Shown here: one piece after another, positions 55,184 to 64,000 of the stretch | Layout: every line of letters starts with the position of its first letter | How positions within the stretch are numbered: the first letter of the stretch is position 1 | Source: Coriolopsis trogii | Lineage: Eukaryota > Basidiomycota > Agaricomycetes > Polyporales > Polyporaceae | Direction: 5' to 3' | NCBI GenBank assembly: GCA_020543525.1 | Contig: JAHYIO010000006.1 | Location: 1,798,001 to 1,862,000, forward strand | Length of the DNA: 64,000 nucleotides | Program-made: the position numbers and the translations under genes | Notes under the pieces: generated by a model | The model's database searches: none | Told to the model about the DNA's origin: nothing | Seen by the model: the letters and a program-made list of their open reading frames with translations, nothing else

Positions 55184-58100
55184 TTTTTTCCACGCTGGTC
55201 TGCCTGCCTGTCGGTGTCTTGACCTGTCTGGTCGGCCGCTCGCCGTCATGTGCTTATCTCCTCTTTACCCCGTCCGGTGATTCAACTCACTGGCCCGGAT
55301 TTCCCGGCGTCCGCTCTGTCTCTTTTCTGTCCTCCTGTTCCTCCTGTTTCGCCTGTCTCCCGCATACACGCTCCTTTCGCTCCCGTGGTGTACGATGATG
55401 TGTGGCGCCGAGGCGGTCGTTGGCGGCGATAGAGCCTTTGCTCACGTCGTCGCCTCGCCCTACACTCTTCTGGTCTCTTGTGGCGCACGGCGTCCGGTTT
55501 CGTTTGACCATCATGACTGACAATGTTACGTATGATTTGTCTTCCGTATGTCTTGTCCTCGGACTGGGGAGGGCATCCCACAGCGCACCTCATCCGTGGC
55601 TCGTTACGACTTCTTCTCTCCTGCCTCTTTTGTTTTTTGCCCCTCTCGCTGCCCGTTCGCGGATCCTGGATGGTATGGCAGATACACGTTTTGCAGACAC
55701 GACGATATGTACGTTTTACGTACCGAGCCACGAACGCACGACCTCGTTCACGTTTTGTTGACAATCGACGATGACAGTACTCTACTTGCGCGCACTAGGG
55801 CGGCTGACGTCAAGGTGGCTTCTGGACCCTGGTGCAGGCCGTCGTGCGCCGGTAACCTTCGCGTCGTGTGCGGCCTTTACTGAGTGCTTAGTATTACGCC
55901 CTCGAGCGTCCGAGACTCGACGAGCGGTCCCTCGCTCTCGCGCTCCCAGGCCTGTCTTCCGGCTTTCATGTGCCCGCTCGGGTGGGCCGTTCGTGCCATG
56001 CGGGGCATATCTTATCTCCTCACGTGGGCCCATCAGATGACGGGGTGTCTCGACTCGAGCTCAGAGTCAAGTTCGCCGTCTCGAGACTGAAGCTGAAGCT
56101 GGAGTTCCATGTCGAGGCAATCGAGGACGCCCGATGCTCGAGGCTCTTCAGTCGGTTCACCGGACGGTGGATCATGATTCCCTCACGCGACGCGAAACGT
56201 GGACGGAGGCCTCGACGCAGAGGCTGAGGCGGCTGCAACGTGGAGAGGACGCGACACGGGGGTCGTAGGAGTTATATGAAGGTGAGTGCGCTCGCTGGGA
56301 TTGTCGACGTCTTTCCTCCGCCGATAGCAGGGGGTGGGCTGGTTCGGCCAGACGATGTCCTTCTACTGAACGCTCACGCTCCCGTTGTAGAGCAAACAAA
56401 CGGACGTAGCGCAGATATGACTTGCATGCACTGGCATATGATTGCTCCACGCCCGCTGGAAGCAGTACATGCGTAAGTACTAGTGTTAGGTGCGCCCAGG
56501 TCCTCTACACCCTGTTCTTGATCGATCCGGACGCCGTCTTCTCTTCTCTCTCATCAAACCCGCATTGGTCCATTTGGCGCTCGGAATGGGCGTCTGCAGA
56601 ACGCAGAAATTGCTTCCGTGCGAGTTCGAGTTCGCGTTGACTTGGCCAAGGTTTTTGCCCTGGAGCAGGATCGCAGATGAACCCGTCCGGAAACTGCAAG
56701 TGCGTGCCGAGCACCCTCTTTTTTCCGCGCCTTGGTCATCCTCGAGCTACCCATCGCCTGGTGCGGGTGTGTACGGGAGGTCGTCGGCCATTCCAGCGCT
56801 GTGCACGGCCGCAAGGGGGCTTACCACTCCCATGCGCACCGCTGCGGTTCGACTCCGTCAACCTCACGATCTCAGCCTCCAGCTCAGGGAGGTGTAGTCC
56901 GCGTCGTTCGAGGTCTCACCGACTCCAGGCCTCGCACCGGACGCTGCAGTCCACGATCACGACCGGTGAGCTCCCAGATCTGGGGAAACCGAATCGATAT
57001 CATGCCCGCGTCATTGGACGCCGTGGGCCTCGGCCTCTGCAGCGTGGATACTGAACTGCAGCTGATGCCGGGGTGCCTTCTGTTCTCGCGTTCTCGCCGC
57101 GTGCGCACACCACGAGCACATGCCCGGCGAAGGGCAAGGTACCGCTTCCACGATCTTGTGAGTCGCCCGCCTGATCTCGATCCCCGCCAGTGTCCCTCTC
57201 GCGTCCTCTCGTCCCCGCCTCCAAGAGTGCCCTTGCAGGCCAGTGGCGGGCAGCGATCGATGACGATTCGAGGAAAGAGTGACCGTTCGACCGTCAGCGC
57301 TCGTACGCACCCCCGTCTTGACCGCTTCCCGCGAAGGCGTCTGGCTCCGACCGTCGATCTAGCCCTGGGCTTGTTGGGCCGCGGAAGCAAATGATGGTGG
57401 TGCGTCCATATACTGCTAGTCGAGCGTCGAGAGCACCAGTACGACGCCCTGTTGCGCCACCTGCAGCTTCTCACTCACTTCTGATGTGCAGCGACGCTCT
57501 CCTCCGCTGTCAGCGTCGTCCCTCCAGACTCCAGGCGTTTAGTCCGAGCCGATCGCCAAATGGCCGGAGGTACCACGATCTCCGCGGCGAGAGCTAGAGA
57601 GGGCCGTTCGAACTCTCAGTTGGAGGGAATGGCAAGGTTTGGCCTCTCGTAAGCACGATATATCGGAGGTGAAGCCCCCCTGACATCAGTCGGAAGTCCT
57701 GACCCAGGTCTGAGGTGCTCTGGGGTGCCCTCTCTAGACGCAAAATGCTTCCGCGATCCCACACACGTTCTCTGGGCTTGTGTGATTGGACGTGTCAGGG
57801 ACGCCTTAGCACGTTCGGGCTGGGTGGAATAGAGGGCACTCGACATGGCCGAGTTCTCGTCGCTTCACCCGCTAGTCCACGCTGCGCCCGCCAAAAATTA
57901 TTCAGGTGAGATACGTTACGCGCACCGATTCTCCCAGACCCAGAGCGTGAGTGAGAGTGCCATATTCAGGAGAGACGCGACCTTAATACCTGACGGTGAT
58001 TAATGCCTTCCCAGCGTCACGACGTCCAAGAACTCCCGGGCGCATCACGCGGGAAACGGGCCCGCATGCGTGTGTAGCGTCGTTCAGGCGCCCCCCACTT

Positions 58101-60512
58101 CAGGCCAGGATGCGAAAGAGCGGGCGAGGCATGAGAGCGCACGCCTATACGTGCAGCTGCTAACCCCACTGTACCTTCCCTGGCGTCGTACCTCAGGCCT
58201 CAGGACCGCCAGGGAACGCACTGGCGCGAGACGACGGGACGGCCGGGCTCGGGAAGCGACTCGCAGGTGCATGTGGGACACCGATCGCGCGAGTCGAGAC
58301 CGGGGGAAGGGGGGGGGATGCTTCGGGACGCGCCAGGAGTTGTCCCGACTCCCGATGCACCACTCCATCAGCGGAGGAACGGGAGATCTGGGCGTGCGAT
58401 GTGCTCTTATTGTCTTCGCTCGATATGGCACTCGCTGGGATCCCATGCTCGGGACGTGTTCCCGAGGCGCGCGTCGGAAAGTCGTCCAGTCCCAGTCCTA
58501 GTCCTCTCTTCTTGCCCTTTCGTACCAAAGTGCATCGGTGACCTGGCCTGACATAAACATGGAGCATCGATGGCGTTTGCGGTCCTTTTTGTTGGGGGTG
58601 TTGCTATGGCAGTTGGGCTGTATGGGCAGGTACGCTCGTACGTCGATCGGTGGTGCTACTGACGAACATGAGGCAGCGCTATAAAGTCTAGCCATATCTC
58701 TCGACTTTGATGCAGTGCGCTGTGAGACGGTAGCGATGCCTCGAGGACCTATGGTCGTCGTCCAGAACTCTGCGATACGCATTGGCGGCGGTGAGTCGCT
58801 ACGCCTCATGGAACGATCGCGAGATATGCCCGGCAGAATCATCATGGTACTGCCCGCGATGATCCAGAGCAGCCTCGTGTTCTCGTGTTCTCATCCGTGC
58901 GGGGCCAAATGCCTCTCTCTCTTTATTCTTCAGTGCCCCGTCGACCAGTCGCAACTGCTTCCGCCCAGATTGGCAGGCACCTTGCCGGATATGGTAAGCG
59001 AGTGTCATCTCGAAGCTAAAGTAACTGGAGCAGGACACCCAATAACTCGTGTCGGACGCTGGCGAGTCCGAGCGCAACGTGTGCGTGTGCATCGCGAGGT
59101 GGGTCGTCGTGCACGCCGACCGGTTTGGGACTACGTGTCGACGACGTCTGTCGATAGGGGCATGGACGTCCTGCGTTCGCAGGGATGGGCGCTGTGCTGA
59201 CGCGGGTTTCCCTTGGCCGCCAGGTTTGGAGGAGGGACTCGGTACCGGACGTCCAAGAACGGCGGACAATGTGAACTCGTGTGCGTCTGTGCTACCACTT
59301 CTGGAGGACCAAAGGCCGGCATGGCACCCTGTGTGTGCGTGTGGCTATCCGGGGCTTTAGTGCGCCGCGCGGCCATGTCTGCGATCAATGCTCGTTCAGA
59401 GGTTATGTATGTGTCCCAGGGATGCACTCATCCGGAGTGCGAGTGATTCTGCAGCGGACACGCTCGGATGCGTTGTGGCAAGGTTTAATGTGAGTTCTGG
59501 CCGCTCGAGAACTTGTTAGGCTCATGCTCACGCTCTTGCTCAGTTCATGCCTATTCGGCCAGGTCCCAACCTTGCCGCGCGCATCCGGAACCTTGTAAGG
59601 AGTGCTCGGAGCCTGTCGGAAGAAGTAGGGAGCGGCGCGTGAATGCGGAGAAGCGGGCGGAGAATAGTTTGCAGAGTTTGAGGGGTGAGTGCCTAGATGT
59701 CCTCTCGAGATGTTCTCGCGGACGCGCAATTTACTCGGATTCTACTTCCAGCGGTCGACAACTTGGGCGTGCGGACCCGCATGGGGCTACTTATAGCGCG
59801 CATATTATAGAGCCATGTCAGAGGATGTTCGCGGATTGAGATCGGGCCATGCACGGGTTCGCAGGTATGCACCGTTGTCATTGTCTCCTGCATTAGTCCA
59901 TGAATGAACTCTGACTACTGTGGGACAGGAAGACAGAACCGTGTCCGTGAGTTCGAACGTAACTTTGTGATATGACGGTGACTTGCAATGGAGGCTCGAC
60001 CGCCTTTTATGACCGGGCGAAACGTACACCGCACCTTCTTTCCCTCTTCTCAGCTAGTTCGGACCGCTGGAGGGTATGGTATGTACTGCGAGATTGCAGC
60101 GAACCTTGCCGCGCTGATTCGTTTCCGCGTTCACAAAGTTATACTACTGCGAAGCTCTTATTGTGACGCATCTCGCGCGCCGGATACAGGGTATCTTCTT
60201 CCCAGGAATTGACACACCAGCCCCTTCCATGCGTTCGCCTTTGGCAAGGCTAGATTTGGATTGTGCAAACCGTTCTGAGGCTCTCTGGATGTTGATACTA
60301 ATGGGTCATGTTTACCGGGGTGGATCGCGCTGACATGAACATGTCTACGATACGTTCATCACTCTCACATCAAGCAGATGCTGTCTAATATTGCCTCAAA
60401 GGACAGAGACAAGCTCACTAGATCCAAGGACCCATCACTGCCAGGTCCATTTGCTTTCGTGAGTCGTCTGCTTGATGCACTACAATTACATCATTGATAC
60501 TAGCCACACAGT
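55003..60512. other. Gene-free region of about 5.5 kb
   Basis: No family-like frame on either strand. The longest frames (56732-57394 plus, 56884-57474 minus, 58070-58501 plus, 58715-59200 plus) overlap antisense and are Arg/Ser-rich. The first 800 bases are CT-rich, as a 3' flank of the HMG-box gene. Apart from the (TC)n tract I see no repeat or element. Confidence 0.5.
55149..55177 (+). repeat. (TC)n dinucleotide repeat
   Basis: An uninterrupted TC run of 14 units just beyond the stop of HMG-box gene 3, likely in its 3' untranslated region. Confidence 0.9.
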
Positions 60513-61241
60513 CTAGTACGTCTTTCGTTCGCTCCAACCGCGTTGAAACGTCATCAGCCTCCACTCGACCTTGGTAAACTTCGGCATCAGCTCCTGCGTC
60601 AGAGGCGTAGCCACCGCCGCCTTGAGCTCCTCCGTCTCGAGCGCGTCCTTGTTCGCATACTCGTGCACCGCCAGGTACCTGGCCACCTTCTCCGCCCCGC
60701 GTTTCGCCTTCATCTCCTCGTCGTTACCCAACACCCGCGTCTCCTTCAAGACGAACCGCCGACTCCGGATTCACTGCGGAACGAGTTTGAGGAGCGGGAT
60801 GTGCTCCTCGTCGTACCACTTGTTGAACGCCTCCTCCAGGTCCTCGGGAACATCCACCTCCACGACACTCATGATCGTCTCCCCCGCCTTGAACTTCACC
60901 ACGTCGAACGCGGGCCCGTCGCGCGGCGGGTGCACCGGCTCCTGCAGGGCGTAGACGCGGATGTCCATGAGCGCGATCCGGGCCATGACCGACTTCTCCT
61001 GCTCGTCCCGGTTCCGGAGCAGCGCGGTGTGGAGGGGATCGTCTATGGCCTCGGGCGTGGCGAGCTCGTAGAGCGCGGCGTACGTTGGGGTGAGTGAGTC
61101 TGCGGCGGTCCAGCGGGAGACTGCGCCGAAAGATGGGATGCGCGTGCGCGGAGGAATGTGGTTGTTGTCGTACCACTCTTCGTACTCGGCTTTTGGGATA
61201 GAGGGCCCGGGCTCAGAGAACGCGAGGAGGAGGCCCGACAT
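60513..61241 (-). pseudogene. EthD-like dimeric alpha/beta-barrel protein gene interrupted by an in-frame TGA
   Basis: One continuous minus-strand frame of 242 codons plus stop is broken only by TGA at 60771-60773. The first part (156 residues) has the duplicated ferredoxin-like barrel: SEPGPSIPKAEYEEWYDNNH, then IPPRTRIPSFGAVSRW, and in the second half EAFNKWYDEEHIPLLKLVPQ. The TGA falls where this family has a Trp (VPGW-type context), and the frame goes on with the expected SRRFVLKETRVLGND and a conserved-looking end (FTKVEWRLMTFQRGW). A TGG-to-TGA change is the simplest explanation. The upstream product might still be made. Barrel proteins of this kind bind small hydrophobic ligands or act in degradation; no substrate can be named. 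Splicing around the stop was looked for and not found. Confidence 0.7.
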
Positions 61242-62025
61242 TGTGTCGCTTGAGCGGCCAGGGCTTGAGTGGGGCGTGAACTTGTATGCTGGGATGAAAC
61301 GCTTTGCGGACTTGACGACTCACGAGTGAGCAACTTCGTGCCTTGCTTTATATGAGGACTCATTACACTAACGGGTCTACAAGATTGTCTCTGCTCCCGG
61401 TCCAGCTGGTGGCGTAGCCACTGCCCGGGTGTACAAGGTGTCACGGTCAGTTGATCCCGGTCGGACTTGCGTCCGCAGCCAACAGTGGTTTGCAGAGAGG
61501 TAATGAATCTGCTGCACACATCAGAATCTGCTGCACACATCAGCGCATTGAGCTTCTGATGCCGAGGCCCTTATTACTGCCAACAATATGGAACGAACAC
61601 TTGGCAGACGGCATCATCATCTCGGTTTGACGCGTCTGTTGGCATAAACGCACTGAAGTAGGAAGCCATCCGTGAGCATTACCGCAACATTGTTCCAGCA
61701 CTCGAATACTATATGTACCGCGTGTCAAGATACCCAGTGTCAGGTACTCTACTATGGTGGCGAGCATTGCTGAACAACTTCATGGTCGTAACAAGCTCAA
61801 TATCGACGTTCGTCTCCACGCTTCAGGTGTCAGGTTTCGAATGTTCAAGGGCTCACTGGCACTGCGCGACTTCCTCATGTTCACCGTTAATCGCTGCATA
61901 TACACGACCGTTCTCCAGATCCTGTTGAGAACCCTCGTTGACTGTAGTGCAAGTTGCAAGGTTGCTACTGTGCCACCACGTGGAAAGTATTGGCACTACA
62001 TACTCCACCGCATGAACAGTCTTGA
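61242..62025. other. Intergenic; nothing recognised
   Basis: About 780 bases, AT-richer than the previous region, between two minus-strand loci. A 22-base direct repeat (AATCTGCTGCACACATCAG core) occurs in tandem at about 61505-61545. Confidence 0.45.
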
Positions 62026-63956
62026 TCAGTTCACAGCTGCGTATTGATCCACCTCAGCTTGGAGCAATGATAACATGAATGGGATAAAGACCTCACTGAG
62101 GGTGGCACCCTTGGACCAGTATGGCCAGCTCACACAAACACCAGAGGCCCTCCACACCGACGACAGCCAATCTGACGAGACTGCGAACGGTAAGAGGATG
62201 TATTCCTCGACAAGCTCCTCCAGCCCAAACACCCCAGCCAGCACCTCCAACTCGAGCGCGGGTTCATACCCCACGACGAATCTCCGGATGGAGTAGCCCC
62301 CTGTACGTCGAGAAGACAGAATGCGCGAGAGTCGATCCACGTTGGTGATGTACGCAGGGAGATATATGTAAAGCGTGTCGAGGAGCGGACATGCGACGGG
62401 TGTTGGAGATACGACCGCCAATGGTTCGAGAAGATCGTTGAGGTCGTCCTGGTCGCATACGAATGGCGCGTACATCGAGGTAAGGTGCTTTGGAAACGTG
62501 ACACAGAGCGTCCTTGCGCGCGTGAAGCACCCGAGCAACGGGAGCGGCGTCTCGCGTCCGATGCAGTTCGTCAGGCGATGGAAGTGATATTTGTCCAGAC
62601 AAAGCGAGACCTCCTCTGGCTGCGCAAAGTACGGCGACGTCCCGAAGAGCTCTCGCAGCTGACTCCACTTCTCCGCCAATATGGGCATGTGTTGTGAGGG
62701 TGCGGAGGTTTTCGAATGCCACTCCCGCGCTGACGGGACGGATGGCTGCATGGATATAGAGCCCTGCTAGTCCTCGGCAACGAGCTGTAGTAGAGGGAGG
62801 CCTGAGAAGTCGAAGCACTTGGTGAAACGTCGACCCTCTGGCATGGACCCTAACAGCGTTTCCATGGAGTCGGGTCCGGACGTTTATATAGGACAATAGT
62901 AATGGTCGCATGATGGGCCAGCACGTATGGCGGTGGCGATCATGATCGACGTCTCCGTATACGCATCGAAGGCGAATCGTCGGAGTCGCTGCAGGGTAAT
63001 CGGCGAGTGGTACATGACCCGCATGACCCGGGCACGCTCCTCGAGGCCGATACGACAAAGGTAGAGCTCTGCCAGTTGGGGGGACATCCCTTCAGGAATG
63101 CTACCAATCGTTGAAGGACCAAGAAGGATGGACTCCCGTTTGAGATACATTATATTGCGTCTGGCATAGTGCAAAGCGAACGAGCAAAGGAAACTCATTC
63201 GCTGGGAGGGGGAGTGCGGAGTCGATGTATAGCGAGCGCAGGTTGGCTCCATGTCCGGAAAAGAAAGGTAACATCCCAGTAACGGGTACCGTATGAAAGC
63301 CATGAGACGACAACTTGAAATGCTGAAGGTTTTGCGCAGGGAACGTCCACTGATAAGCACGTTGATTCTATTGTCCATATGCAGTTCTTGGACGCGGTAT
63401 GCAACTTTATAACATGCTGATTGGAAGGTAGTTGTCAACTCTTCACTGACATGTATTGTAAGAGGAGCATCTGCAACGCGACCGAGGTAAGACCCCTTCA
63501 GAGACCTGCTCGTCATATTCGACCACAGAGACGTGCCTGACAGGGCCCAAGTACGCCATCGACGACATACTGCCAGAACCGGGTCGAGGTCTTGTACCAG
63601 TACGCTGCTGAAGGGCCAATAAGCGGGAAAGTTGCATGCCTCACGTCGCCTCCTGCAGACAAAAGAAAAGACGTATACGAGGACTTTTGGGGAAAGGCGG
63701 TTGATGGGGGCTGCAGCGTTGCATAGCTCCTCCCCGATGCAGGCTGCTTATGAGAATAAATCTCGCAGGAATCGCAACTACCGCAGACTGTTCAGGGAAC
63801 GGCCCACAACTGTATGATGAGTTCATCTTACCTGATCCGCGTATCTAAATCGTGTCGCAGATATCAGACATGCTCGTCAGTTACGAGGGTAACGTACTCT
63901 AAAGGGCTGACTGGATTGCTCCGAAGTCGTTCAGTCATGCTGCTCGCAATATTCAT
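62026..63956 (-). pseudogene. F-box protein gene, probably frame-disrupted
   Basis: The 5' part splices well: 63956-63898, 63844-63832, then an exon from 63729, giving an N-terminus ending LEYADQ joined to ELCNAAAPINRLSPKVLVYV, the usual opening of Agaricomycete F-box proteins, and then VCRRWRTWALSGTSLWSN and DAPLTIHVSEE. After about 63345 the family-like sequence (WTFPAQNLQHFKLSSHGFHT; GANLRSLYIDSALPLPANEF) lies in another frame, and at about 63120 it returns to the first (STIGSIPEGMSPQLAELYLC). Further shifts occur near 62900 and 62680, before a C-terminal part (PILAEKWSQLRELFGTSPYF ... VDQYAAVN) that ends at 62026. No introns fit these shifts. F-box proteins recruit substrates to SCF ubiquitin ligases; this copy is probably decaying. 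Confidence 0.55.
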
Positions 63957-64000
63957 ATGTGAAACGAGCTCTAACAACTCGACAGATACATCGAGGCTGG

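Noticed and set aside
56838..56856. tRNA-like B-box (GGTTCGACTCC)
   Set aside because: No matching A-box, no acceptor-stem pairing at tRNA distance.
1..64000. CRISPR arrays, bacterial operons or phage genes
   Set aside because: The sequence is eukaryotic with spliceosomal introns; no regular spacer-repeat pattern was seen.

Overview
The window looks like nuclear DNA of an Agaricomycete (mushroom-forming basidiomycete), perhaps of the Polyporales; the order is inference. The evidence is: genes with many short introns (mostly about 50-65 nt, GTRNGT at the donor and YAG at the acceptor), GC-rich coding sequence, and protein families expanded or known mainly in Basidiomycota (DUF6533 seven-helix proteins, DUF6699 proteins, DUF1996-WSC proteins, F-box proteins of the Agaricomycete type, HMG-box regulators of the MATA_HMG type). 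There are no operons, ribosome binding sites, rRNA genes, tRNA genes or CRISPR arrays that I can see. Coding regions were built by reading exons across splice sites; the spans given include introns.

Layout. 1-9.6 kb: remains of an unidentified gene (1608-1907), a C2H2 zinc-finger protein (2186-3501), a protein with a repeated Cys/His module and a C-terminal membrane helix (3984-5360), and a secreted DUF1996 plus two-WSC protein (7104-9592). 9.6-12.6 kb: no intact gene, some decayed minus-strand fragments. 12.6-24.3 kb: HMG-box regulator 1 (12638-14548, +), a calcineurin-like phosphoesterase (16081-17136, -), myo-inositol oxygenase (18217-19558, +), arginyl-tRNA synthetase (20170-22329, +) and a HET-domain protein (22642-24321, -). 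24.9-31.5 kb: a 17-exon amino-acid permease (-), a 512-bp hAT-type MITE (28379-28890), and a DUF6533 membrane protein (+). 33.3-37 kb: a second Cys/His-module protein (-) and an ER protein disulfide isomerase (-). 37.5-45.7 kb: a second hAT-type MITE (37540-37913), HMG-box regulator 2 (39030-40855, -) and a gene-free stretch of about 4.9 kb. 45.7-55 kb: an endonuclease III-like DNA glycosylase, a DUF6699 protein, about 3.5 kb without genes, and HMG-box regulator 3 (53066-55002, +). 55-60.5 kb: no gene recognised. 60.5-64 kb: an EthD-like dimeric-barrel gene broken by an in-frame TGA, and a frame-disrupted F-box gene reaching the window edge.

How the parts relate. The housekeeping genes (ArgRS, PDI, glycosylase, permease, MIOX) do not form one pathway. 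The striking feature is three MATA_HMG-type HMG-box genes within about 42 kb, two of them (1 and 3) clear paralogues that share a second conserved motif after the box; regulators 2 and 3 lie beside unusually long gene-free flanks. The two Cys/His-module genes, 29 kb apart, share a C-x(9-11)-C-x9-F-C-x2-H signature and an intron at the same place and phase; I do not recognise this as a named family with certainty. The two MITEs each keep a perfect 8-bp target-site duplication. Several accessory genes show decay.
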